From Rosistilla ulvae (GTDB taxonomy: Bacteria; Planctomycetota; Planctomycetia; Pirellulales; Pirellulaceae), in NCBI RefSeq assembly GCF_007741475.1, contig NZ_CP036261.1:1612001-1676000 (forward strand): 64,000 nt of DNA. The letters run 5' to 3'. Position 1 is the stretch's first letter; each line of letters begins with the position of its first letter. Below are positions 26,159 through 34,240 of the stretch, piece after piece. Under the pieces are notes generated by a model that did not search any database, had not been told where the DNA came from, and worked only from the letters and a program-made list of their open reading frames with translations. Position numbers and translations under genes: made by a program.

Positions 26159-26971
26159 ATGATGGAAATGTTACCACTGGAAGAACTCGCCGCCTTTGCT
26201 GCCGTTGTCTGTCTGGGCATCTTCGTCCAATCGGCGACCGGTTTTGCTGGCGGGCTGGTCATCATGCCATTGATGTTATGGGCTGGCCAGGGGATCCCCG
26301 AAACGCAGGCGGCGCTGCTGGTCGCGACCACGCCACAAAACGCGTGGGGCCTGTGGCAGTACCGCCAAACGGTGCAACTGAAAGAGTTTGCCTTTCCGGC
26401 GACGCTGCGGATGGCGTCGCTGCCGGTCGGGATCGCGGTCCTCTCGTTGATCGATGGCTTCCCGGTCCAATTCATGCGTCAATTGATCGGGGCGGTCGTC
26501 ATCCTGTGCGTGATGATGCTGCTGATCTTCCGCCCCACGCCGCGCGAACATCTGCACGTCGGCTGGACCTGGCTCGCCTTCTTGTCGTCGGGCTTCTTCC
26601 AAGGCTGCACCGGAACGGGCGGCCCGATGATGGTCCTGTGGGTGCAGGCCCACGACTGGAGCACCAAGCGGACGCGAGCGTTTCTGTTCACGATGTATCT
26701 GGTCTCGATGCTCCCCGCCTGGGGCCTGCTGTACTACTGGTTCGGCCAGCGGATCATCAACCCATCGCTGACGGCGATGGCGATCATCCCACTGTTGCTG
26801 GTCGCGACCTGGATGGGGCTGCACGTCGGCACGTGGCTGGGTCGGCACCGGTTGCGACGCGTGACGATGTGCGTGCTGTTGGTCGTCGGGCTGGTGGGGC
26901 TGCTGTCACCGCTGTTCAGTCCCGCCCGGAGCGCGGAGACCTCTGCCACGACAAACGCCAACGCGAACTAG
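26159..26971 (+). CDS. TSUP (TauE/SafE) family permease
   Basis: A 270-residue inner-membrane protein with about eight TM helices arranged as two related halves. The first half shows SATGFAGGLVIMPLML, the second FFQGCTGTGGPMMVLW, the paired Gly-rich motifs of TauE/SafE proteins. Members export or import sulfite, sulfoacetate, thiosulfate and other organosulfur or C2 anions. The substrate here is not predictable. It starts with tandem ATG codons at 26159 and 26162. The palindrome downstream (27013 onwards), likely its terminator, has been split by an insertion sequence. Confidence 0.85.
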   Translation: MMEMLPLEELAAFAAVVCLGIFVQSATGFAGGLVIMPLMLWAGQGIPETQAALLVATTPQNAWGLWQYRQTVQLKEFAFPATLRMASLPVGIAVLSLIDGFPVQFMRQLIGAVVILCVMMLLIFRPTPREHLHVGWTWLAFLSSGFFQGCTGTGGPMMVLWVQAHDWSTKRTRAFLFTMYLVSMLPAWGLLYYWFGQRIINPSLTAMAIIPLLLVATWMGLHVGTWLGRHRLRRVTMCVLLVVGLVGLLSPLFSPARSAETSATTNANAN

Positions 26972-27012
26972 TGGTTTGTCAAACTTTGATTTTAGGACTG
27001 TTGGTAGTGACC

Positions 27013-27058
27013 AGGTCACGAGTCCCCATAATCTCTGGCGCGAAAGGACTCGTGACCT
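27013..27058. repeat. Palindrome used as insertion-sequence target
   Basis: AGGTCACGAGTCC at 27013-27025 pairs perfectly with GGACTCGTGACCT at 27046-27058. The outer part of the same palindrome (GTAGTG upstream; CCACTAC downstream) is now separated by the insertion sequence, its right half resuming at 28614. It was probably a terminator or REP-like element. Confidence 0.75.
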
Positions 27059-27059
27059 C
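27049..27059 (+). repeat. Left target-site duplication of the insertion sequence
   Basis: CTCGTGACCTC, identical to 28603-28613. Length 11 is in the range reported for IS4-family elements (9-13). Confidence 0.9.
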
Positions 27060-28602
27060 CTGTTGATTACCCACAAGTCGCCGCAAAAATAGCTCGTTTT
27101 GGCACGGTATTTGCGCTTGTAGTATTTCATTTTGCACAATGAAATCTCAAGGTGAAAGCATGCAACCGACCAGTATCGCATACGAATTTCAAGATATTCA
27201 ACTTGGAGACAAACGTCTCAACGATCGAGCCGAAGCGTTGCTCGCCTCGCTGGCGGCCAACCCTTCGGCCAGTATCAACGAAGCTTGCAGTGGCTGGGAC
27301 GAAACCAAAGCCGCCTACCGTCTATTCGATAACCCCAACGTCGATCCCGAAGCCATTCTCGGGGCTCACGCTGAAAAGACACTCCAACGAATCAAAGCCC
27401 AAGACACCGTTTGCATCGCACAAGATACCACCGAACTGGACTACACCGCGCATCCGCCCGGAGGCGTCCGCAATCTCGATCGCTTAGGCCGCCGTGGACT
27501 TTACGATCATTCCCACATCGCCTTCACGCCGGAGAAACTTTGTCTCGGGGTGGTCGGTGTTAAGTTCTACGATCGCGACAAAGAAGCGCTCGGCACCAGC
27601 AAGAAGCGAGAAGGCCAACCCCTACACACCGGCGAAGGGCAACGATGGCTCGATGGTTACCGCAAGGCCTGCGAGATCGCCGGAAAATGTCCTGAAACTC
27701 AGATCGTTTCGCTGGCCGATCGCGAAGGAGACATCTACGACATTTTCGTCGAAGCCGATCAGCATGAAACACCGGCTCAGTTCGTCATTCGCTCGCAGCG
27801 AAAACGCTCGTTGCCGGAGAAAGACCCCGATGGCGGGCCTGCGGCTTATAAGAAAATGCGTGCCGAAATCGCATCCGCCCAGCCGGTCGCTTACCGCGAA
27901 GTCCAGCTTCCCCAAACGCCCGAGCGAACCAAAGGATCAGGAAACAAACAACACCCCGGCCGTGAAGCACGCACTGCGAAGTTAGAAATTCGAGCGAAGC
28001 GGATGACTCTTCGTGCGCCACACAACAAGCAGTCTTCGATGCCGCCGGTCGAGATCAGTGTCGTTTGGGTGAGCGAGATCGATGGCCCAGGCGACGGAAC
28101 CGAAGTCGACTGGCTGTTACTGAGTTCTCTGCCGGTCGACACGATTTCCCAGACGCTGCGGATTGTGGATTTGTATGTGGCTCGTTGGCCAATCGAAGTA
28201 TTCTTTCGAGTTTTCAAAACTGGCTGCCGGGTCGAAGAGATTCAACTCGAAGCGAGAGACCGACTGATCCGCGCGTTGATGTTTTACAAAGTGATCGCAT
28301 GGCGGATCATGTTTGTGACCTTCTTAGGCCGCGAGTGTCCAGAGCTTCCCTGTGATGTCGTCTTCAGCGAAGCGGAATGGAAGTCGGTCTGGAAAGTGGT
28401 GAAAAAGACGGCTCCCCCAAAGCAAGCTCCTGAGCTGTCACAATTCATCCCGGTCCTTGCGACCCTTGGCGGCTACAATCACCGCGAAGGCGACGGTCCG
28501 CCGGGAGCCGAAGTGATCTGGCGAGGCACGCGGCGAATGCTCGACTTCGCCCTCTGCTGGCAAGCCTTCGGACCAGACCAATGACTTGTGGGTAATCGAC
28601 AG
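27060..28602 (+). mobile_element. IS4-family (Tn5/IS50-like) insertion sequence, 1543 bp, apparently intact
   Basis: Terminal inverted repeats CTGTTGATTACCCACAAGT (27060-27078) and the complement of CTGTCGATTACCCACAAGT (28584-28602) match at 18 of 19 positions. They resemble the Tn5 outer end, also 19 bp starting CTG and ending CACAAGT. An 11-bp direct repeat CTCGTGACCTC flanks the element at 27049-27059 and 28603-28613, marking the target duplication. One intact transposase gene fills the element. The right end overlaps the transposase stop. The exact duplication and intact ends indicate a recent insertion. Confidence 0.95.
27160..28584 (+). CDS. IS4-family transposase (Tn5/IS50 group)
   Basis: 474 residues from the ATG at 27160, which has AAGGTG five bases upstream; an ATG at 27139 adds seven residues. 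It is a DDE transposase: first Asp in IAQDTTELDYT, second in SLADREGDIYD, and the Glu within the YREK signature YVARWPIEVFFRVFK (Y-2-R-3-E-6-K), as in Tn5 transposase. The N-terminal domain (FQDIQLGDKRLNDRAEALL, and SINEACSGWDETKAAYRLF) is the DNA-binding region typical of this group. The C-terminal YNHREGDGPPGAEVIWRGTRRM is the usual ending. It has no frameshift or missing residue and should be functional. Confidence 0.95.
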   Translation: MQPTSIAYEFQDIQLGDKRLNDRAEALLASLAANPSASINEACSGWDETKAAYRLFDNPNVDPEAILGAHAEKTLQRIKAQDTVCIAQDTTELDYTAHPPGGVRNLDRLGRRGLYDHSHIAFTPEKLCLGVVGVKFYDRDKEALGTSKKREGQPLHTGEGQRWLDGYRKACEIAGKCPETQIVSLADREGDIYDIFVEADQHETPAQFVIRSQRKRSLPEKDPDGGPAAYKKMRAEIASAQPVAYREVQLPQTPERTKGSGNKQHPGREARTAKLEIRAKRMTLRAPHNKQSSMPPVEISVVWVSEIDGPGDGTEVDWLLLSSLPVDTISQTLRIVDLYVARWPIEVFFRVFKTGCRVEEIQLEARDRLIRALMFYKVIAWRIMFVTFLGRECPELPCDVVFSEAEWKSVWKVVKKTAPPKQAPELSQFIPVLATLGGYNHREGDGPPGAEVIWRGTRRMLDFALCWQAFGPDQ

Positions 28603-28613
28603 CTCGTGACCTC
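28603..28613 (+). repeat. Right target-site duplication of the insertion sequence
   Basis: CTCGTGACCTC, identical to 27049-27059, immediately after the right terminal repeat. Confidence 0.9.
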
Positions 28614-28872
28614 GTCCACTACCCAAAATTCAAATGTGGATGAAGCACTGGACTCTCGCTTTTCGGCGGCCGGATGTTCAGGTGGCCCACAAAATCGTTG
28701 CAATCTGCAAAGCTTGGCCAGTTTGCACTTTATGGCAATCCGAAGCGACAACGGGTGCTTTTCTGCGGAACAATCACCTATTATGTAGAGACGATTCGTC
28801 ACACTGCCGACAGCTTCGCACGCGGAGCGGTTGGCAGCAGGAACCCCACCCGCCTAAACCGAGGATAGTTCT
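28614..28872. other. Intergenic region right of the insertion sequence
   Basis: 259 bp. It begins with the right half of the split palindrome (GTCCACTACC) and must hold the promoter of the following operon. Short overlapping open frames here have no recognisable content. Confidence 0.45.
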
Positions 28873-30237
28873 ATGGGACGTCGATTCGTTCCCCTCCTTT
28901 TGATCTGCGCCACGCTCAGCCAATCCACCAACCTGTTGGCCTGCCCCTTCTGCACCGCAGTCTCCCAAACCCTTCGCCAAGAGATGGCATCGATGGATGC
29001 TGTCGTCGTCGCCGAAGCGACCGAAGCGATCGAGCCGTCGGACACCGGCGAAGTCGAACTGACCGTCAAGGTTGTCCTCAAAGGGGAGAAGTTGGTCAAA
29101 GTCGACCAACGCGTCAAATCGATTTATTTTGGCAAAGCGGAAAAAGGGCGACGGTTCATGCTCACTGGCGTCGATCCGCCCGAACTGATGTGGTCTTCGC
29201 CGCTGCCGCTGACCGAGCGCTCCGAAGACTATCTGCTGAAATTGACCAAGCTGCCCGACGACGATGTCGAACGCTTGGTCTTCTTCCAAGAGTTCTTGGA
29301 GGATGAAGAGGATTTGCTGGCGCGCGACACCTACGACGAATTTGCTGTCGCCCCGTATTCGGCTGTCAAAGCGTTGGCTCCCAAGATGCATCACGACCAA
29401 TTGATCGAGTGGATCAAAGATCCCGAAATCGCATCGGATCGCCGCCGGCTGTATCTGACGATGCTGGGCGTTTGTGGCGACAAAAAAGACGTCCCGATGC
29501 TCGAAGCGATGCTGACCAGCACGCAGAAGAGCACTCGCGGCGGCCTCGATGCGTTGATCGCTTGCTATCTAACGCTCAACGGTGCCGAGGGCTTGCCAGT
29601 CGTCAACGAACTGTTTCTGGACAACAAAAAAGCAGAATACGCCGACACGTACGCGGCGATCATGGCGTTGCGATTCCATGGCACCGAGACCGATGTGATC
29701 CCGAAAGAGCAATTGGTCAGCTCGCTCCACCATGTTCTGAAGCGTCCGCAATTGGCCGATCTGGTGATTCCCGATCTGGCTCGCTGGGGCGACTGGTCGC
29801 AGATCGATGCCTTGGTGGAGCTGTTCAAAACGGCTGAAGCTGGCAACAACTGGGTCCGCGTTCCCGTGATCAATTATTTGCGAGCCTGCCCGCTGCCCGA
29901 AGCGGCCGCGGCGCTTGTCGAGCTGGAAAAAGTCGACCCGGCGGCGGTTCGACGGGCCAACACGTTCTTCCCCGTCCCGGCAACCGACGCTCCTAAGAAA
30001 GACGCGGAAACATCGCAAATCTCCGACTCTGCAGCATCGGGCCTGGTCCAAGTGCTCGATTCGGGGAAACCGTTGGCAGCGGCAACGGCTGCGCTTCCGC
30101 AAGTCGGTCGGCCAGCAACCGCGATCCCCGCAGTGAACCCGCTGCGACTGTTGTTCGTATCAAGCATTACCGCCACGAGTCTGACGATTTTGATCTGGCT
30201 CGTCATTAGCGGGGGAACTCTGCCGGCGCAGACCTGA
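28873..30237 (+). CDS. Hypothetical exported protein with ACPFC motif and C-terminal TM
   Basis: A 454-residue protein. The signal peptide ends near LLACPFCTAV; the Cys-Pro-Phe-Cys pair at the mature N-terminus could bind metal or form a disulfide. The region that follows (DAVVVAEATEAIEPSDTGEVELTVKVVLKG) resembles a small beta-sandwich found in planctomycete exported proteins. Residues about 160-360 are helical repeats. The C-terminus has one TM helix (LRLLFVSSITATSLTILIWLV), so the protein is probably anchored in a membrane with its bulk in the periplasm. GAGGA lies seven bases before the ATG. It is the first gene of an operon with two DUF3299-like genes (gaps 47 and 31 bp). Function unknown. 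Confidence 0.75.
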   Translation: MGRRFVPLLLICATLSQSTNLLACPFCTAVSQTLRQEMASMDAVVVAEATEAIEPSDTGEVELTVKVVLKGEKLVKVDQRVKSIYFGKAEKGRRFMLTGVDPPELMWSSPLPLTERSEDYLLKLTKLPDDDVERLVFFQEFLEDEEDLLARDTYDEFAVAPYSAVKALAPKMHHDQLIEWIKDPEIASDRRRLYLTMLGVCGDKKDVPMLEAMLTSTQKSTRGGLDALIACYLTLNGAEGLPVVNELFLDNKKAEYADTYAAIMALRFHGTETDVIPKEQLVSSLHHVLKRPQLADLVIPDLARWGDWSQIDALVELFKTAEAGNNWVRVPVINYLRACPLPEAAAALVELEKVDPAAVRRANTFFPVPATDAPKKDAETSQISDSAASGLVQVLDSGKPLAAATAALPQVGRPATAIPAVNPLRLLFVSSITATSLTILIWLVISGGTLPAQT

Positions 30238-30284
30238 GTTCCCGACATTCGTCGCTGCCTCATTCCGCCCGACCCAACAAAGCC

Positions 30285-30965
30285 ATGGCCACGGACATTG
30301 CCCCGATGTCTGCAACCGCAGACACCGTCGATTATCCCTATCGAGCCCTCAGCAAGCTGGCGATCGCCTCGGTCAGCTTGTTTATCGTTGGCCTTCTGGG
30401 CCTGGTTCCGCTGTTCGAACCAATCCTTTCGCTAGCGATGATCGGCGCGGCCTGCGGGATCTTCGCCGTCCGTTCGATCAAGCAGTTTCCGGAAGAATAC
30501 GGCGGGCTGATGCTCGCCCAAACCGGGATCTTTTTGAACGTAGCGCTGATGGTCGGCGGCATCGCCGAGCACACCTACATCTATCTGACGGAAGTCCCCG
30601 AGGGCTATCAACGGGTCGGGTTCTACGAACTCGAACGAACCAAAGGCCCCGACGCGCCGACTGAAAAAGCGATTGAGATCGACGGCGAAGATATTTTTCT
30701 CAAAGGCTACATCCACCCCGCGTCGGGCGAAGGGGCTTTGAAACAGTTCATTTTGGTACCCGATCTGGGAACCTGCTGTTTCGGAGGCCAACCGCGATCC
30801 AGTAGTATGATAGAAGTCACGCTGACCGGCACGAAGACAGTTCGCTACGGGCGAACGAAGATGAAGCTGGCCGGGCAATTCGAGCTGAACAAATCGCTTC
30901 GCACGAAAAAGGACATCGACAACATTCTGTTCTATCGACTGCGAGCCGATTATGTGAAGCAATAA
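30285..30965 (+). CDS. Membrane protein with DUF3299-like domain
   Basis: A 226-residue protein with two TM helices near the N-terminus (IASVSLFIVGLLGLVPLF and LSLAMIGAACGIFAVRSI), a third hydrophobic segment (GLMLAQTGIFLNVALMVGG), and a soluble C-terminal domain. That domain contains DIFLKGYIHPASGEGALKQF-type and LVPDLGTCCFGGQP motifs, which match the DUF3299 pattern of G-Y-x-P followed by a CC-x-G-x-P turn. The Cys pair may bind a metal. The next gene encodes a second protein with the same CC-FG motif, so the two probably act together. Function unknown. Confidence 0.72.
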   Translation: MATDIAPMSATADTVDYPYRALSKLAIASVSLFIVGLLGLVPLFEPILSLAMIGAACGIFAVRSIKQFPEEYGGLMLAQTGIFLNVALMVGGIAEHTYIYLTEVPEGYQRVGFYELERTKGPDAPTEKAIEIDGEDIFLKGYIHPASGEGALKQFILVPDLGTCCFGGQPRSSSMIEVTLTGTKTVRYGRTKMKLAGQFELNKSLRTKKDIDNILFYRLRADYVKQ

Positions 30966-30996
30966 AAAACCTTCACCCAACGAAACGAGCGTCTAG

Positions 30997-31584
30997 ATGT
31001 TGTCCCACTCTCCCGCCTCCAGCATGCTGCGGATCGCGACCTGTTGGATCTTTGCATCGACAGTCGTCCTGCCTCTAACCGCCGCACCGATCGAAAAAGA
31101 AGAAAAAGCGGCCGCGACGACTACCGAACGCCCCGCTCGCGGCGTCCGCCCGACACCTACCGATGCCAAACCGGCCGCTCCGCCGCGGCGAATGCCTCCC
31201 AAACGCAAGGGAGAGATCTCGTTCGACACGATCCTGTTCGAGATGGACAAGGAAGCCGACTACGACCCCAGCATGGTCACCCCCGAGATCAAAGCCCTGC
31301 AAGGGAAAGAGGTCACGATTCGCGGCTTTATCCTCCCCGCATCGGTCTTCCAGCAGGTCGGGATCAAACAGTTTGTCCTCGTCCGCGACAACCAGGAATG
31401 CTGCTTCGGCCCCGGCGCGGCTCTCTACGACTGCATCATGGTCAAGATGACCGGCGACAACAGCGCCAACTTTTCGACGCGGCCAGTCGCTGTCAAAGGG
31501 AAGTTTCATCTGACCGAAAAGTACAAGTATCCTGACGGCAAATACCTCGCGATCTACGAGATGGAAGCGACCAAAGTCGAGTAG
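30997..31584 (+). CDS. Exported DUF3299 family protein
   Basis: A 195-residue protein with an N-terminal signal peptide (CWIFASTVVLPLTAAP), a Pro/Ala/Lys-rich linker (residues about 35-70) and a DUF3299 domain: VTIRGFILPASVFQQVGIKQF, then LVRDNQECCFGPGAAL, then VKGKFHLTEKYKYPDG. The CC-FGPG turn is shared with the preceding gene product. DUF3299 proteins are short exported or lipoprotein-like proteins of unknown role, often found with ABC or metal-related genes in other bacteria. It is the last gene of the operon, convergent with the decahaem cytochrome gene. Confidence 0.8.
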   Translation: MLSHSPASSMLRIATCWIFASTVVLPLTAAPIEKEEKAAATTTERPARGVRPTPTDAKPAAPPRRMPPKRKGEISFDTILFEMDKEADYDPSMVTPEIKALQGKEVTIRGFILPASVFQQVGIKQFVLVRDNQECCFGPGAALYDCIMVKMTGDNSANFSTRPVAVKGKFHLTEKYKYPDGKYLAIYEMEATKVE

Positions 31585-31625
31585 GCGCCAGTTCGGCAAA
31601 ATTCGGTTTCCAACCTAAGGGTGTA

Positions 31626-31645
31626 GGGACGCTCGCTAGCGTCCC
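31626..31645. repeat. Short perfect palindrome in the convergent intergenic region
   Basis: GGGACGCT-CGCT-AGCGTCCC, 8-bp stem and 4-nt loop, within the 298-bp interval 31585-31882 between the DUF3299 and cytochrome genes. It may terminate the DUF3299 operon. The remainder of the interval shows no gene. Confidence 0.6.
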
Positions 31646-31882
31646 GTTCGCAACGGAACCGTGAACTAGAGCTTGCCGGCTGAATTGCCCAAACGAAACG
31701 CGGAATAGCCTCGGTCTCCCGTTAGCGTAAACGTTCATCAGGCATCTCCGCCGCCGCATACCCGCTCCTTCGGCCTCCAACGTTTTGAAGGTTCCCCGCC
31801 TGAATCGACGCGATCGTTGCGTCGTTCAGTGGAGCCGGGCGGGACTGGCATCTCGAAGGCGGTTGCCGAGCTGCAGTTTTCT

Positions 31883-34237
31883 TTAAGGCAACGGCTTGGG
31901 AGACGCGAGCATCTCGGCAAGTTTTTCGATCGCAAACTGTTTGCTGTCGACGTGATACAGATGACACTTTGTGCATTGGTCGCCGGCAGCTTGCGCGGTG
32001 TGGCATTTGGCACATGCGTCGAGTGTCAGTGGATCGAAGTCGTGGCCGGGATGTGGCTCGCCGGTCGAGACGTTTTGGACAGCATTCTCGTCGGGCTTCC
32101 CTGCGACCTGGTGGCAGTATTTGCAGTCCATCAACATCGGTAGATTCATGTGCGGCCGATGGGAGAATCGCGTGAACGTCTTGCTCGGACCTTGCTCGGG
32201 GGCCGCACGCCACGATGCCAACGAGTTGGCTCGCGCGGTCTGATGACAGCTGGTGCAAGCCTTGACCGTCTGCATCGACATGATCGCTTCGTAGTCGCTC
32301 GGGTGCATCGATTTGGCACTGTTGGCTAGCCCGACCAAGGCGACCAGCATCTGGTCGGCGTGTCCGCTAGGGCGATATCGTACGGCCAGTCGCAGCGAAT
32401 CGCTGTACCAACCGCCGGCGGGCAACCGCTTGCTCGCATCAAACCGCTTCGGACGGGCGGGGGCAGGTTTGGCGGGGGCCGCTCCGGCCAAAGGATCGCT
32501 CAGAGGATCGCTTAACGGATCGGCCAATGGATCGTTTAATGGCTCTGCTAGTGGATCTGTCAGTGGATCGGAAGCCGGCCCCGACAGCGAAGGGACTTCC
32601 AGCGTGGGAGGCGCGGCCGGTTGCAGCATCGCCTCGGGAGCTTCGGTTTCTGGAACGCTAGGAATTTGTGCGATCTGTTCGACCGGCAGCTCTGGGCGTG
32701 GGACCGCCAGTTGGATGCGGAGCGGATTTTCGGGAACGATCTCCCAATCGGCGACTAATCGAATTTGCATCGCGCGGAGTGTTGGTGGGATCACGACCAT
32801 CGGGCTCTCTTCGGGGAGCCAGTTCTTGCAAGCCGCTTCGATCAGTTGCGGCGAGAGCTTCGCCGCCAGCTGGCCTGTCGTCTGTTCATCCAGCCCCGTC
32901 GCCAGGCTCAATCGCTTGGCGATCGCGTCGTATCCCGTATCGGCCATTTCATTCATCAAACGACGCACTCCGGCGGCGATGTTTTTGGCATCAGCCAGGT
33001 CGTTGGCGGCGTTTGAATCCAGCCGGCTCAGATCGCCGTTGGCTGGCAGACGCTCCAATGCGGTGGCAACTTCGGGATCCGAACGCAACAGAAGTCGCAC
33101 GACCGGTGGGATCTTGCCGTCGAAGATCCCCGTCGCGTCGGCGGGCCAGGATCCGGCGGGATGTCCGCCGCGAGTCATCGCCTCGGTGTCGAGCATCGGA
33201 AATTGGACGATCGCAAATCCTTCGGCGATCCCGACTTCTAATGACTTGTCGTGACAGCTGGCGCAGGCGACTTCAAACGATGCGGTCCGGCCAAGCTCGT
33301 GGTCGGCGGTCGGCTGGTGGCAGCGATTGCAATCAAACGTTTCGTTCTCTTGGGCGAAGTGTTTTCCGGCGTGCGACGCATGGTTAAATGCGATCTTGCC
33401 GCCGCGGCCGTAGGGCCAATCGGTCCATTGGGGATGGCCGTGCGTAAAGCTGCTGAATTGATTCTTGTGGCAGGTCTGGCATTGCTCGCTGGTCAGCGCC
33501 GACAGGTTTTGATGGCTGCCGTGATGTTCGCGGTGACAGGTGGCACATGCGATATCGTCGTTCGCGACCGCTGCTCCGGGAAGCATCGCGTGCCAGCTGG
33601 ATTTATGTTCGGTCTGCGACAGGCTAACCAGTTGCAATTGCTCGGTCGAAAGGTTGTGTGCGTTCCGGGCTAGGCTGCGGTCAATCGTGTTGTGGTGGCA
33701 GTCCATGCACAATTGGGTTTGCGTCACGTTTTCGTGTGCGTCGCCGGCGGAGAAGAACCAACTGGACAGTGAGCCCTTGGCGGCGGGATGGCACGAAGCG
33801 CAGCGGTCGCTCTTCAGCTCGCCTCCCAGAATCTGGGCGTGCGGTTGGATCAGGCCGCCCGGCGCGAAGGCTTCGGTTCGCCAGCGGCCTCCCAGTGAGA
33901 TCAGGATCATGCTGACTGCGGTGAGGAAACAGAGGCTGGTCGCCACGCGGCGCTTCGCCTTCCACGATCGCTTTGGCGTGCAGGGAGTCGGCTTGAGTCC
34001 GCAGACGCCCTCTTCGTTGGGGCCCGAGTCGCACTTGCCGCCCAAGCAGGCGGGGCGATTGCAGGACCAGGAGTCGCCGTTGGCGGTCGGCCGACAGGCG
34101 GACAACGCGGGGCAATCCCCTTTGCCCGACGGGCCGTGTTGGCAGGGCGTTCCGGCGTCGCTCCAGCCGCAGACCCAGTTGTCACCGGGGCGGTCGTCGC
34201 GTGGCGGTTGTGGCAGCGGTTGATCGCTTTGTCTCAT
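31883..34237 (-). CDS. Membrane-anchored decahaem c-type cytochrome
   Basis: A 784-residue protein with ten CxxCH haem-binding motifs: CASCH, CMDCH, CATCH, CQTCH, CNRCH, CASCH, CTSCH, CKYCH, CAKCH, CTKCH. The first six lie at about residues 150-340 and the last four in the final 130 residues. Before them is a Cys-rich segment of about 90 residues (nine Cys, none in CxxCH) followed by one TM helix (CFLTAVSMILISLGG), so that segment faces the cytoplasm and the haems face the periplasm. Between the haem groups lies an insert with a DPL tandem repeat. It is the last gene of a redox operon: three bases separate it from the cytochrome b gene, with GGAGC before the ATG. Electron transfer to or from that cytochrome b is likely. 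Confidence 0.87.
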   Translation of the reverse strand: MRQSDQPLPQPPRDDRPGDNWVCGWSDAGTPCQHGPSGKGDCPALSACRPTANGDSWSCNRPACLGGKCDSGPNEEGVCGLKPTPCTPKRSWKAKRRVATSLCFLTAVSMILISLGGRWRTEAFAPGGLIQPHAQILGGELKSDRCASCHPAAKGSLSSWFFSAGDAHENVTQTQLCMDCHHNTIDRSLARNAHNLSTEQLQLVSLSQTEHKSSWHAMLPGAAVANDDIACATCHREHHGSHQNLSALTSEQCQTCHKNQFSSFTHGHPQWTDWPYGRGGKIAFNHASHAGKHFAQENETFDCNRCHQPTADHELGRTASFEVACASCHDKSLEVGIAEGFAIVQFPMLDTEAMTRGGHPAGSWPADATGIFDGKIPPVVRLLLRSDPEVATALERLPANGDLSRLDSNAANDLADAKNIAAGVRRLMNEMADTGYDAIAKRLSLATGLDEQTTGQLAAKLSPQLIEAACKNWLPEESPMVVIPPTLRAMQIRLVADWEIVPENPLRIQLAVPRPELPVEQIAQIPSVPETEAPEAMLQPAAPPTLEVPSLSGPASDPLTDPLAEPLNDPLADPLSDPLSDPLAGAAPAKPAPARPKRFDASKRLPAGGWYSDSLRLAVRYRPSGHADQMLVALVGLANSAKSMHPSDYEAIMSMQTVKACTSCHQTARANSLASWRAAPEQGPSKTFTRFSHRPHMNLPMLMDCKYCHQVAGKPDENAVQNVSTGEPHPGHDFDPLTLDACAKCHTAQAAGDQCTKCHLYHVDSKQFAIEKLAEMLASPKPLP
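32490..32571. repeat. 12-bp coding tandem repeat inside the cytochrome gene
   Basis: About seven units of a 12-bp repeat (GGATCG-type core) encoding x-DPL/x-EPL tetrapeptides on the minus strand, part of a Pro/Asp-rich linker between the two haem-binding halves. Such tracts can vary in copy number between strains. Confidence 0.8.
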
Positions 34238-34240
34238 CTA

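Noticed and set aside
28614-28872. Additional insertion-sequence remnant right of the element
   Set aside because: The 11-bp target duplication ends the element exactly at 28602; sequence beyond it continues the interrupted palindrome.
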